DNA of 64,000 bases from Tragulus kanchil (GCA_022376925.1 JAIOJX010000025.1:99909608-99973607); one strand, 5' to 3'; positions 35,983 through 48,156 are shown, counted from the stretch's first letter. Notes: generated by a model from the sequence alone, not told the origin. Numbers and translations are program-made.

Positions 35983-36731
35983 CTGTTCATTTAGTTCACT
36001 CTTATCTCCCCAACAGTTTTTTCCTCCTCATTGTTGCAAAGTTCTTATTTGGATTCTTCAATAAATGATCTTACTGCCTCAGTTTTCTCATCAATAATGA
36101 TCACTTAAGTAAGCTGCACTTGTGTTCCATCCTATCCCTTGTTGAAAGAAATGCAGATTCAACCCCAAATATCCCCATAGCAAAAACTCTAACCCCCTAC
36201 ACTGCCAATATTTTCCTCCAAATCTGCTTGCCATGGGACCTTTCCTCCACCTTCTTGTTCACACCTCTATCATCTAAGTCACTTTGATGAGTCTGTGGAT
36301 TTCTCTTGCCCTGGACATTCTCCCCCAACTCCTCAACTCTGTTGAGTGATCCTTACATAGCTACATGTTAGATATAGGGCCATCAGCTCTTTCATCTGAC
36401 TAGTATTCATCTTGAAACTCTAGAGGTAATGATCACAATTCACACTTCCCAGGTTTGTGGTGAGGAAAAATGAAACCACGCATATGTAAGGGACTTTAAA
36501 GGATTACACAAATATAAGACATCGTTATTATGGGTTTTATGTATTTTCCAACAAAGTAGATGCATAATGTTCCTTTTATTTTTATTCTGAGAAAAGTACT
36601 CTATTTTGCTTCATGCTCCTGTATGAATAAGACATCTATAGTACATTCATGAAGGACACAGAAATTCCTTTGCTCTTTTTGAAAGCTAGTAAGCTTTGGA
36701 TTGAGCTGCAAAGAAGAAACTGAAGGATCGC

Positions 36732-37193
36732 AGAATATGCTACCCTCAAATATACACTTTAGCATGAGGATTATTTTGAGCTGAAAGCCACTGAGAACAA
36801 ACAGATACTAGTAAGGATTTTTGCCCTTTTTCTATTTACCTAAAAGCAGGGCATACATTTTCAGAAGTGGGTTCTTCTCTACCAGGAAGAACAAAAGTCA
36901 GTCACTGGAGACAACTTTTACTTTACCAGTCAGGAGATCACACCAGAAGTATGCATCAAACACATATTAGTAACTAGCCTTTGTCTCTGCTCTTGGAAGG
37001 TTAAAATGTCTTTCCCCTGCCCTGTTATCTCTCTGAAAATTTGTTGTTCTTTGTCAGAGATGTTGTACAAGTCAGAGTTTTAAGATATCTCATTGAGCTT
37101 CTCATTTTTTCCTTGGTATCTTCCATGTTTACATGAGATATATATTGATAAAATTCTGCTTGCTTTTCTCTTGATTAATTTATCTTTTAGTAC
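36732..37193. other. Single-copy sequence, nothing recognised
   Basis: This is about 460 bp with no open frame of note and no clear repeat. Confidence 0.5.
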
Positions 37194-37338
37194 AGGGATC
37201 TCCCCTGGAGAGAAAATGGCAACCAACTCCAGTATTCTAGCCTCAAGAATCCCATGTATAGAGGAGCCTGGTAGGCTACAGTCCATAAGGTTACAAAAAG
37301 TTAAACAAAACTGAAACTACTGAGCATATACACACAAG
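37194..37338 (+). mobile_element. Bov-A fragment (headless Bov-tA)
   Basis: 'gggatctcccctggagagaa', 'atggcaaccaactccagtat', 'agaggagcctggtaggctac' and 'actgaaactactgagcatat' follow the Bov-A body. The tRNA-derived head is missing. Confidence 0.85.
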
Positions 37339-37549
37339 GATTTCAGCTAAGAATTCAGAATGGTAAAGGGAAAATTATTTTTTCCTGTTCTATACAAGCA
37401 TCTCTGTTTGACTCTGAGTAGGATTTTTCAGGCTTTCCAGAATTGTATGTCCACCAAGTCTGTGTGCCTCTCATTCCCACTAATTTCTATTATGAACAGA
37501 TATCCAACTTATATTAGCCATTTACGTGTACTCTGTATAACCCCAGAGC

Positions 37550-37700
37550 GTGCCAGCTTCGGTCTGGGCACATTATCCTGTATCCCATGTGTAGATTTTG
37601 TGACTACTTCCTTATTAACTAAGACAATTTCTCTTACTCCTCAGTGTCTGGTTTAAATTCCACCTCCACTGCAGAGGCTTTGATGATGACTGTAGCCATC
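37550..37700 (+). repeat. Possible L2 fragment
   Basis: 'cctcagtgtctggtttaaat' and 'ccacctccactgcagaggct' echo the L2 3' phrase 'tcaaatgtcacctcctcaga'. It is strongly diverged. The 98-codon plus-strand frame at 37360-37656 has no known domain. Confidence 0.3.
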
Positions 37701-38307
37701 ATTGATCAAGCAACTCAATAGGATTATTCATGATTCTGTCCTGAACTCTAATTGCCTGGATTACATAATTAAGTAAAATATGCACATTAGATCATTACAT
37801 TCGACTGTCATTTACTAGGGACAAATTAATGCCTGAAAATATTCTTGGTAGGTTTAATGGTTCATGAAAAAAATAATGCATAGAAAGTACTTATATATGT
37901 ATCCGTATATAGATATCCAGCTAAAAATGGCACAGCAGGATCATATGACATTGTGTATTCCAACCAACAACAAAAAGTACAAAAAGTCAATTCTCATTAT
38001 TTGCAGTAGCGATGTTCTATAAAACTGTTGTGCACACTGAAGTAGAAAATATTGAACCACTGCTCTGGGAGAAATACAGGGCCAGGGTCCTGGGAGCCTC
38101 TGGTCATAAGATTTTCATTAATCCAACAATACATAACCTCATTTTATGTGAATTTATATCTACCGTTACATTATTTAATATATATTTTTAATCCATTAAT
38201 ATTGAGTTCATAGCCAACAACACTGTAAGTCTTACCTGAACAAAACTTATCTAACATACATACTTTCTCTAGAAGGTTGCTCACGACATTTTTTGTTTGT
38301 TTGTTTG

Positions 38308-38530
38308 GCCACCTCTATTGGTCTTTCAACCATCCATTTTCATTCATCTTTGAAGCCTGTGTGGGCCTCCCATCGCAGCAGCCCCTCTAGCTGCAGAACA
38401 CTGGTTCTGTAGTTGGACACATCGGTCCAGCTGCTCCGTGGCACATGGGATCTTCCCAGGCCAGAGATCAAACTGGCGTCCCTTGCACTGCAAGGCAGTG
38501 TCTTTACCCATTGGACCACCAGGGAAGCCC
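38308..38530 (-). mobile_element. CHR-type SINE, reverse strand, first of two at one site
   Basis: Inverted landmarks are 'ggccacctctattggtcttt', 'ttggacacatcggtccagct', 'gatcttcccaggccagagat' and 'ccaccagggaagccc'. It is flanked by 'ctcacgacatttt' (38280-38292) and 'atcacaacactttt' (38531-38544). A (TTTG)n stretch at 38292-38307 replaces the usual A-rich tail. The copy is repeated at 39425-39647. Confidence 0.88.
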
Positions 38531-38544
38531 ATCACAACACTTTT

Positions 38545-38882
38545 TTTTTTTAATTTTTATTTTATTTATTTATTTATTTATCTTTTTAGGAGGGTGGGAT
38601 GGGGAAGGAGGGGCACGGGCGGGCCACTTCTATTGGTCTTTCATTTCTGTATTTTCATCCGTCTTTGTTCTTTGGCTCCTGTGGACCTCCCATCGCGGTG
38701 GTCACTGTCATCACAGAGCACCGGCTCTGGGTGCATGCGCGCCAGAGCTTCAGCTAGATAATTGGACACATCTGTTCAGCCGCTCCACGGCACATGGGAT
38801 CTTCCCAGGCCAGGGATGGAACCGGCGCCCCTTGCACTGCAAGGCGGTGTCTTTACCCACTGGACCCCCAGGGGAAGCCCCC
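38545..38882 (-). mobile_element. CHR-type SINE, reverse strand, second of two at one site
   Basis: From left to right there is a (TTTA)n tail, a G-rich segment ('gaggaggg'-like, 38587-38622), 'ccacttctattggtctttca', 'gagcaccggctctgggtgca', 'ggccagggatggaaccggcg' and 'cactggacccccagggg'. It is flanked by 'atcacaacactttt' (38531-38544) and 'ctcacaacatttt' (38883-38895). The copy is repeated at 39662-39999. The 107- and 150-codon plus-strand frames spanning both SINEs are not genes. Confidence 0.88.
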
Positions 38883-39424
38883 CTCACAACATTTTAAACA
38901 AAGAAAAAATACTCAGCACTCCAGCACTGTGCTTGAGGACCGTCTTAAAGAGTAGAATCACCAACAAAAAGCCCAAACATGTGAAAAGAATGAAGTTAAA
39001 TAGATGATGAAAAGGATATTTGTTTATAGATATCCAGCTAAAAATGGCACAGCAGGATCATATGACATTGTGTATTCCAACCAACAACAAAAAGTACAAA
39101 AAGTCAATTCTCATTATTTGCAGTAGCGATGTTCTATAAAACTGTTGTGCACACTGAAGTAGAAAATATTGAACCACTGCTCTGGGAGAAATACAGGGCC
39201 AGGGTCCTGGGAGCCTCTGGTCATAAGATTTTCATTAATCCAACAATACATAACCTCATTTTATGTGAATTTATATCTACCGTTACATTATTTAATATAT
39301 ATTTTTAATCCATTAATATTGAGTTCATAGCCAACAACACTGTAAGTCTTACCTGAACAAAACTTATCTAACATACATACTTTCTCTAGAAGGTTGCTCA
39401 CGACATTTTTTGTTTGTTTGTTTG

Positions 39425-39999
39425 GCCACCTCTATTGGTCTTTCAACCATCCATTTTCATTCATCTTTGAAGCCTGTGTGGGCCTCCCATCGCAGCAGCC
39501 CCTCTAGCTGCAGAACACTGGTTCTGTAGTTGGACACATCGGTCCAGCTGCTCCGTGGCACATGGGATCTTCCCAGGCCAGAGATCAAACTGGCGTCCCT
39601 TGCACTGCAAGGCAGTGTCTTTACCCATTGGACCACCAGGGAAGCCCATCACAACACTTTTTTTTTTTAATTTTTATTTTATTTATTTATTTATTTATCT
39701 TTTTAGGAGGGTGGGATGGGGAAGGAGGGGCACGGGCGGGCCACTTCTATTGGTCTTTCATTTCTGTATTTTCATCCGTCTTTGTTCTTTGGCTCCTGTG
39801 GACCTCCCATCGCGGTGGTCACTGTCATCACAGAGCACCGGCTCTGGGTGCATGCGCGCCAGAGCTTCAGCTAGATAATTGGACACATCTGTTCAGCCGC
39901 TCCACGGCACATGGGATCTTCCCAGGCCAGGGATGGAACCGGCGCCCCTTGCACTGCAAGGCGGTGTCTTTACCCACTGGACCCCCAGGGGAAGCCCCC
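39425..39999 (-). mobile_element. Second copy of the double CHR SINE array
   Basis: It matches 38308-38882 at an offset of 1117, with the same three target-site copies. It was generated by duplication pair 13 and is not an independent insertion event. Confidence 0.92.
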
Positions 40000-40554
40000 C
40001 TCACAACATTTTAAACAAAGAAAAAATACTCAGCACTCCAGCACTGTGCTTGAGGACCGTCTTAAAGAGTAGAATCACCAACAAAAAGCCCAAACATGTG
40101 AAAAGAATGAAGTTAAATAGATGATGAAAAGGATATTTGTTTACAATGTGAGAATTGAAAAAAGATGTCAGAGCATTGCCATTTTAAGTCTCAACTGGGA
40201 ATGTGTACATAGACTCAAAGATTTCCATGCACTATGGATGCCCACAAAGATTGCAAAAGTGCCATGAATATTGATGGGGTTACAAATAAATTGTAGTGAA
40301 TGATGAGCCTGCAAATATAGACGATACGAAAATTGAGAATTGGATGTATGTATAAAGAAAAAATAAAAGGAATTGTGTAATTTCTTTAAAAATAACTTTT
40401 AGTGTCTTTTAATCTGTTTTTCTTGAATAGACATTACTTTAATACTCATAAGGAATACATGTTTAAAAAGTTTAAGTCTCTGACATCAGTTTCATTATCT
40501 AAATTTCAAAAGCAGAGAAAGAAAAACCTGCTCTCAGAGATTGTCAGTATAATT

Positions 40555-40680
40555 CTTTTCCAAGGTGCATGGGTCAAAGTGGGCTCAGATCCTGCATTCA
40601 CATCCTGCTTCCACCACTAACAGCCATTTAACTTGGGCAAGCCGCACATCAAGCTGAGGTCTGTCTCATTTCTTGAACTT
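40555..40680 (+). mobile_element. MIR SINE fragment
   Basis: 'gtgggctcagatcctgcatt', 'cctgcttccaccactaacag' and 'ttaacttgggcaagc' follow the MIR 5' half ('ctctgccacttactagctgt' and 'gaccttgggcaagt' in the family as I recall it). Confidence 0.6.
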
Positions 40681-40783
40681 TTTATGAAGACTTTCTCCTT
40701 GATTTGTCCCTCAGCACAGAGCACTTCCTCTCTTTACTAAGAGTGTTTTGAAGTTCATGGCTTATGTTTGCATGTCCCAGTAT

Positions 40784-40946
40784 AGTGCTTCTCAAGTTTA
40801 AGGGGTACACATATCTTGTGGGATCCTGATACAATGCAGACTAATTCAGTAGTGTGAGTGTGGCTCAGATTCTCCATTTCCAACAAGCTCTGAATGCTGC
40901 TGATGCTCTCGATTCATGGGACACACTTTGTGTAGCAATGCCCTAG
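40784..40946 (+). mobile_element. MER5A-type hAT-Charlie DNA transposon remnant
   Basis: 'agtgcttctcaagttta' at the left and 'cacactttgtgtagcaatg' at the right resemble the MER5A termini. Between them are 'actaattcagtagtgtgagt', 'tctccatttccaacaagctc' and 'tgctgctgatgctctcg'. The element is about 160 bp, non-coding and old. A partial second copy at 41895-42027 lacks the left end because duplication pair 14 starts inside it. Confidence 0.7.
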
Positions 40947-42959
40947 AACAGTTCCAAGGGCTTCTAATCTCCACAATCTGCTTTGTCTTGAAATATTTCC
41001 TTCCTTTCACTTTTCACTAGCTTTTTTGTACTGACAAAAGCTCTGAGTCCTAAGCTTAACAAGCTTCATGCAATTAAAGGCAGGATCAGAGCCCAAAACT
41101 GCTAACAGCTCTCTTGGTTTGTCTATGCTCCTCTCCATTCGGGTTCACTGAGAATAGATGTAAGTACAGATGAAGGGCACATTTAAGACCTGCTCTTAGA
41201 TAAGATTGCTGATGTGAAATCATAACTCACAAATGCATATTTTAACTATTAGGGAAATGGAATTGTGGAAAATGAACAGAGAAACCTGAAGAAGAAAATA
41301 ATATGAATAACAAATCAAAAACACAATTTGCCTTTCAAATAGAAATAACGTCTGCCATTTATTAAGCACTTCCCAAGTGCCAGGCATATCATTACATGAG
41401 TAATGAAATTCTCTAGAAATGAATGATTGATTATCTGAGTAATTTGATAAACTCAAGCAGCTATTGCCTTTGTTTTGTGCTGTATGACATTGCTGGATTT
41501 TTTTCATGCCTGTGAAGTGGTAGGCATTTAAATAGGAGAATGGGGAATTTTAATTTGATATGGTTGACAAGATGTTTGATGGGGCTGTCACTGTGACAGC
41601 AAATTTTCAGTGCTTTTATTGGGATTACCTGTGCTGACTGAAATTCAAAAGGCAGTCAGAAAGGTTTTCATTCATACTGACCTACTTTGAGTGCAAAGTA
41701 AAGGAAAAAAAATAACATGACATGGAATTATCATGATTCCTAGTAAGAAAATTCTTGTCCAACTTGTATTGAAGAAGGAGTAGAATCAAAATAGAGGATG
41801 ATGGGGCACATTTAAAAGATCCAAAGTGGACTTTGTAAAGGAACAAAGGCCTGGACATCAGTAGAAAGAAGGGCTGAAGTTCAGCTTTTTGATCCTTGTG
41901 GGAATCCTGATACAATGCAGACTAATTCAGTAGTGTGAGTGTGGCTCAGATTCTCCATTTCCAACAAGCTCTGAATGCTGCTGATGCTCTCGATTCATGG
42001 GACACACTTTGTGTAGCAATGCCCTAGAACAGTTCCAAGGGCTTCTAATCTCCACAATCTGCTTTGTCTTGAAATATTTCCTTCCTTTCACTTTTCACTA
42101 GCTTTTTTGTACTGACAAAAGCTCTGAGTCCTAAGCTTAACAAGCTTCATGCAATTAAAGGCAGGATCAGAGCCCAAAACTGCTAACAGCTCTCTTGGTT
42201 TGTCTATGCTCCTCTCCATTCGGGTTCACTGAGAATAGATGTAAGTACAGATGAAGGGCACATTTAAGACCTGCTCTTAGATAAGATTGCTGATGTGAAA
42301 TCATAACTCACAAATGCATATTTTAACTATTAGGGAAATGGAATTGTGGAAAATGAACAGAGAAACCTGAAGAAGAAAATAATATGAATAACAAATCAAA
42401 AACACAATTTGCCTTTCAAATAGAAATAACGTCTGCCATTTATTAAGCACTTCCCAAGTGCCAGGCATATCATTACATGAGTAATGAAATTCTCTAGAAA
42501 TGAATGATTGATTATCTGAGTAATTTGATAAACTCAAGCAGCTATTGCCTTTGTTTTGTGCTGTATGACATTGCTGGATTTTTTTCATGCCTGTGAAGTG
42601 GTAGGCATTTAAATAGGAGAATGGGGAATTTTAATTTGATATGGTTGACAAGATGTTTGATGGGGCTGTCACTGTGACAGCAAATTTTCAGTGCTTTTAT
42701 TGGGATTACCTGTGCTGACTGAAATTCAAAAGGCAGTCAGAAAGGTTTTCATTCATACTGACCTACTTTGAGTGCAAAGTAAAGGAAAAAAAATAACATG
42801 ACATGGAATTATCATGATTCCTAGTAAGAAAATTCTTGTCCAACTTGTATTGAAGAAGGAGTAGAATCAAAATAGAGGATGATGGGGCACATTTAAAAGA
42901 TCCAAAGTGGACTTTGTAAAGGAACAAAGGCCTGGACATCAGTAGAAAGAAGGGCTGAA
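40815..42959. repeat. Direct duplication pair 14 (about 1.06 kb, two copies)
   Basis: Copy A is 40815-41878 and copy B 41895-42959, with an offset of 1080, then 1081 after 'gggatcc' against 'gggaatcc'. The boundary falls inside the MER5A at 40784-40946. The 16-bp junction (41879-41894) is unrelated. Confidence 0.95.
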
Positions 42960-43696
42960 CCTTTGGAATCTCTTATTAAAGTTCTTTTTATTTTGCAGAA
43001 ACATATCATAAAACATGGATCTTCACTTCTCAATTTTTGTTCTGGCTGTGATGGTGTTAGTTCTTTATGCTTTGACATTTATGTTTTGAGTTTCAAATGC
43101 AGAGTGGTAAACAGAGCAGAAGAAGGTGGGATCTAGACTTTTAAATCAAGTCAGGATATTCTGTTTGAAAAATGAGACATCTTTGAGGGAGAGAGTTACT
43201 GGCTAATTTATTAAAGAGAAAATACATATTTGATACATTTTTACTAAAACTTGACAAGCTCTATTGTACCCTGGCACTGTAAGAGCAGGAGCGCTAAAGA
43301 ACAAAACATAAAAGGCACAATCTTAGGACTGTCACTTTCTCGACCTGTGAACGTATCTATAAGGGTTCTTATTAATAATAATGTATTTAAAAAATTAATA
43401 GCATGAGATTCCAGTTGCTTTAGAATAGATTATCTTCTCACTTTCAAAGTACCTGTTATCTCTATTGTTCTGTTAAAATTTATTTAGATCATCATGGTAT
43501 CTCTTTTTCCAAGGCTTGTCTTACCACTGCATTAATTTATATCATCATGGTTTTTTCTCTTATCATCTGTAACAAGACTTTGAGCAAAAGGATAAGGACT
43601 ACGTCATGAGATTCTAGGGCTCCTCTAAAGTGCTTATCATGCAATGACTGGCACAGTCTCTGAGTGCCATTCTATATCATTGTTATAATAAAACAA
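42960..43696. other. Single-copy AT-rich sequence, nothing recognised
   Basis: This is about 740 bp without a convincing frame or named repeat. Confidence 0.5.
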
Positions 43697-43908
43697 TAGC
43701 TACCATTTTATTGAAAATCCCTATGTGATAGACATTCTGATAAGTTTGATACACATATAATTCATACTTATTACAATTACCCATCTAAGGAAGATTCATT
43801 ATTCATTTACGACATGTGAGGAAATTGAGTCTCAGAGAACTTAATGATGAGTCTCATGTCACAGAAACAGTGAGTGAAAGAGCCTGGTTTTCTCTGACTC
43901 CAAACATA
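43697..43908 (+). mobile_element. MIR SINE, near full length
   Basis: 'taccattttattgaaaatcc', 'gttacaattaccc'-like core, 'catgtgaggaaattgagtct', 'cagagaacttaatgatgagt' and 'gagcctggttttctctgact' follow the MIR order over about 210 bp. Confidence 0.75.
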
Positions 43909-44307
43909 TATCCATCATCACCATCATTGCTGGAGAAAGAAATAGTGTTTGCCTATCTGCTATTTTTAGTCTGCTATTTTGTCAATCCATTATAATTCCA
44001 GGTGCTAAAATCATTCTCAAAGGTAATTGTAAAGATATCCCCAAATCTAGAAGTGTGGGGTAGCTGCGAGATTTATTTGCTAAAAATTCTTGTCCTATCT
44101 AGTCTGGCTTTTAAGATCTTCCTCCATTATATAATTCCAATATTATCTTTATTATTATCCTTTAAAATTCAACAGATCAGTTGTTTTTAATGCTAGTATC
44201 ATATGTATTCAAGTATCAAGGGTATCTGAAACTCTCCAATGTATATGGCAGGCAGAGTGGTGGAGTAGAGAAAGTCTGGGACAGGGTTTGAAACTTCTAG
44301 TACATTT

Positions 44308-44636
44308 TATTTTATTTTTATTTTTTTAAAAAATATTTATTTATTTATTTATTTGGGGAGGTGGGGAGGGAGGGGGTGGGTGGGTCACTTCTATTGTTCT
44401 TTCATTTATTTTCATTCGTCATTGTTCTTTGGCCCATGTGGGCTACCCATCGCAGTGGCCTCTGTTGTTGCAGAGCACTGGCTCTGGGCACATGCGCTCC
44501 AGAACTCTGGCTTGGTAATTGGACACACCGGTCCAGCTGCTCCACGGCACGTGGGTTCTTCCCAGGCCAGGGATCGAACCGGCGCCCCTTGCATTGCAAG
44601 GTGGTGTCCTTACCCACTGGACCACCAGAGAAGCCC
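44308..44636 (-). mobile_element. CHR-type tRNA-Glu SINE, complete, reverse strand, perfect target-site duplication
   Basis: This is the cleanest copy of the subfamily in the window, about 329 bp, flanked by perfect 12-bp copies 'tctagtacattt' at 44296-44307 and 44637-44648. Read on the minus strand it has a tRNA-Glu-like head with 'ggttcgatccctgg', a body with 'ggagcgcatgtgcccagag', then a pyrimidine/A-rich 3' segment ending in (AAAT)n. Frames of 60-104 codons on both strands are SINE-derived. Confidence 0.93.
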
Positions 44637-44648
44637 TCTAGTACATTT

Positions 44649-46631
44649 CAATAATAACATGGTTTAAGTCTCACCCTGATCATGCTGTCTACAACTGTAT
44701 TCCTATGTCCACAGTCATTCAGTACTCCTTTACTTTAGACTTTTTTTCTTCTAGCACTGGTTACATGCCTCCACTAGGTTAAGTAATGCTACATTGCTCT
44801 GTGGTAATACACAAACTCCAAACCTCAGTGGATTCTCACAACAAAGATTTTTCTTATTTCCATCAGAGACTGATGTGAGTTAAATGTCTTTCCTCTCTTA
44901 TTTTCAAATGATCTAGCAAACTCTAAAGACAAAAATCAAGGAGGCCTTTTACTCCATATTGAGCTTGACCTGAAAGTGACACATATCGCTTTTGTTCTCA
45001 GCCCATGGCCAAAAGCTAGTCTGATGATCCTAAACTAATTGCAGGCCAAGTTGGGAGATGTAGACAAGTTCGTGTGTATTTTGTGAGCACTATTATTGCC
45101 ATACTACCTTCCAATCAAGTTTATATTTATTTGGTTTTCTCCTCTCTTTACAAGAAAATTTCTCCATGTGGTCATAGATTTCATTTGACATGATAAAAAG
45201 GTCAAGTAGAAAAGTGGTTAGTATACAGCAGAATCTCAATAAATAGTTGTTAAATGATACTTATGATTAATTAAATTTGGCCACAAATTACTTGATTTTC
45301 TTTTATTCGGAAGGGAGTCTATGCTCCCTCCACTTGAATATGCACTGGCCTATGATAATTTTGACCAATAAAACTATGGTAGAAATATACTATATCGCCT
45401 GACCACTTAGACTTTAAGAGAAATGGCAGTTTTTACTTTTTTCCTAGTTGAGCCCTACAAAGCAAAGTGCCTGGTTATACTGGGGTAGCCATGCTGTTAG
45501 GAGGCAAAAGCTAGTCATTTGTGGAGGATGCATGATGAAGAAGGAGAGATATCAAAACAGTCCCTCAGCTATTTTGGCATCTTTTCCTTTTCCCAGCTCA
45601 GGTCACAAGCACTGTGAAACAAAGGCACATCATTCCTGCCCAAATATTTGACCTACAAAATAATACGTATAAGGATAATTAAAAAAAAAAAAAAAACAGT
45701 AATTTTGGGGTTTGGTTTGTTATACAGCAGGAAGTCATTGAGCTAATCCTTCACAGTGACTGACTTTGCCTGTTTAATCTCAGTCCCCACAGTCTCAGCC
45801 CTAATGCATGCATTCTCACAGGACCTAGTGCTCAGTATCTTAAAAAGATGCTTTTTCAGGTTAGCATAAAAATGATATTTTACCAGGACATCTTCATCTT
45901 TTCTCTGGTCTGATTTTGAGGACTGTCTTCTCTGCGATACTCTGAATGCTTTGTGAGTGAGCCTTTCTCACTTCTCTATGTTCTATGTGCTTGTTATTTA
46001 TTTGCTCTGATCTGCATACATGTGCTCACCAGGTGACATATTCCAGGGCACCTTCTCAGGAGCCTCTAGGTATTCCCCATCCCTTATCTTCTCCCCAGGG
46101 AAACAATGAGAAGCACAAGTGAATAAGAGTCGCACCTTAGGAAAGATAATTTTTAACCCATTCTCATGTATCATAAACAGTTTAAAAAGTCAATCATCAA
46201 CATTTGCTTCTCTGAGTTAAAGTTTACTTGTAGGTATACTTTATAACTGAATGCAATTTATCTCATAGCTCATCCTGACCTACCCACTTATCAGGCAACC
46301 AGAGGTGACAGGAGCTCCTTTAATATATGCATATGTTTCAAAGTATTTCCGTTCCTCTTGCTTTAAACCCTTAAGGGCTTGATTTAAGCAGTATGATTTA
46401 TCCCTGAGTCACAGATACCCAGTTCAGGAAACCAGCAAATACTAATATTTATGCATAAAAGTGAATAAATGAAAATAAAATTGGCAATGACATACAAAGC
46501 CAAAAATAATATTTTGGAGGTATTCTTAAATCTCTTTTTGACTTTCAAGCCATTTGACTCTACAATACAATCATAATATCCTTGCTTTGGCAGTACAAAA
46601 AGATCAAATTACAGTGGCCCTATTTTTGTAA
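44649..46631. other. Single-copy sequence, about 2 kb, no gene seen
   Basis: A short L2/MIR-like tail ('ctcaataaatagttgttaaa') lies near 45235-45258 and a poly-A run at 45680-45696. A 67-codon plus-strand frame at 45448-45651 has no recognisable product. I see no promoter or exon. Confidence 0.45.
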
Positions 46632-46816
46632 GATTTTTTTTTTTTTTACTGTGGATCATTTTTAAAGTCTGTATTGAATTTGTTACAGCACTGCTTCTGT
46701 CTTTGTTTTGTTTTTGTGGCCACAAGGCATGTAAGCTCCTAGCTCCCTGACCAGGAGTTGAACTCATATACCCCTATGTTGGAAGGCAGAATCTTAACCA
46801 TAGGACCACCAGTACC
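46632..46816 (-). mobile_element. CHR-type SINE, short form, reverse strand
   Basis: Inverted landmarks are the T-rich tail, 'ttaaagtctgtattgaattt', 'gttacagcactgcttctgtc', 'gtggccacaaggcatgtaag', 'ccctgaccaggagttgaact' and 'aaccataggaccaccag'. This is the shorter artiodactyl tRNA-Glu SINE type, distinct from the longer copies at 44308. Confidence 0.8.
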
Positions 46817-47504
46817 ATATGGTGGTGTTATTTTAAATCTGATTTAAATATTAGAAATATTGTAATATATGGTCATAATGACAATTTGATTGAAATTAAT
46901 ATGAAATAAAGTAGAAAGAAAATTTCTCCTCACTCACACGTCAATGGCTCTGTGGGTTTTGCTGGCAAGGTAAAAAGAAAGTAAACATTTATCCAGCATT
47001 TTAGATACTAAGATATTAAATAAATTTGGAAAAGTTAAATCAAAGTTCCCATAAAAAGGGAATGAAGCAAAAAGAGATCATTTCAAGCAAGAATCATATA
47101 CTTCCTGGAATATTCTCAAAATAGAAATCTATCTTACAAGCTAAATGGAATACAAATACTGTATACATCTAATACCCTTTTACAAATATATGTCAATATG
47201 ACATTATGGAAAATATGGTAGGTCAACCCAGCCAAGTAAACACTCAATAAGTATTGGGGGTGATGATAGAGATATTTCTCTTTGCTTGATCACACAGGTT
47301 CAAAAATACCAAATTTATTTCAAGACTTTCTAATTAAGCAAACCTATCAATACTTGGTAAAGTGAGCAGTTGGAGATCAGAAGCATGCAGCCAATTAAAA
47401 ATATCATTGAGTGCTTTTCATTTACTGCTCTCTTCTTCTTTCCATAATTCAGTTCAGATTCAGCACCTCATTGAAGAGTGTCATATCCAAACTCAATTCA
47501 TTCT

Positions 47505-47725
47505 CTAAGAGTTACTCAAATGCCACCCACTTCAACAATGGCTCCTGAGGTTTCTTCCTAGAACCACCACTCTTTTCCTAAGCTGCCATTCAGAGAATGC
47601 ATCAGGAATTCTGTATTTTCCCTTCTGAATTGCAATTATTTCTGGGCATTAGCTTGTCTTCCAGCCTAGAAGCTCCTCAAGGAGCAGAGTGCATGTATTA
47701 TTCACGTTTGATCCTCTGTGGAAAC
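47505..47725 (+). mobile_element. L2 LINE 3' region (second copy 48647-48867)
   Basis: 'ctcaaatgccacccacttca', 'gaggtttcttcctagaacca', 'ctgaattgcaattatttctg' and 'cctagaagctcctcaaggag' follow the L2 3' order. Confidence 0.6.
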
Positions 47726-48156
47726 AGCATTTGGGCCAAACTTCTTTGAACACCAAAAGCAAAAAATGTCATTTTTATTTCACTTATTTTTCACATCCAT
47801 GTCTTTTTTAGGTTAGATCTTTGCAAGGCATTCCATTGTGTGAAAGAGAACATGTTTAAATTCTGATAGATAAATGAGATCAGTGACAAGTCCAAGAGTA
47901 AACAGGTAACGGTCCTTTCTGTTGAGGTATCTCTTGTATCTTAATTGAGCTTTCAAGTCCATTTGCTTTCATGATTGACAAATTTTATTTTTTTTTAAAT
48001 TGGAAGTGGTAGTTAAGTTTTCCTTAATGACATATTACTACCATGTACTTGTCATTAGATGATGTAGCTGAGAAGTTAGATTGTAGGAAAAAAATACACA
48101 TTGCTTTGAATCATAAAGTGCAGGTGTAGATGTTGTATATAAATATCTCTATATAA

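Larger units (their letters stand above)
34527..36731. repeat. Direct duplication pair 12 (about 1.10 kb, two copies), overlapping pair 11
   Basis: Copy A is 34527-35624 and copy B 35634-36731, with a constant offset of 1107 and no difference noticed by eye. Only 9 bp lie between copies. The first 235 bp (34527-34761) are also present at 33414-33648, so this stretch occurs three times. Confidence 0.95.
37908..40143. repeat. Direct duplication pair 13 (about 1.12 kb, two copies)
   Basis: Copy A is 37908-39026 and copy B 39025-40143, with a constant offset of 1117 and no difference noticed. The copies share 'ttta' at the junction, so the transition has no filler. Each carries two adjacent inverted SINEs with three target-site copies. 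Confidence 0.95.

Noticed and set aside
38438..38897. Overlapping frames of 107-150 codons on the plus strand
   Set aside because: They run through inverted CHR-type SINEs. The same peptide phrases (HFYWSFISVFSS, GACAPELQLDNWTH, STAHGIFPGQG) recur at every SINE copy in the window, so they are repeat translation and not a gene family.
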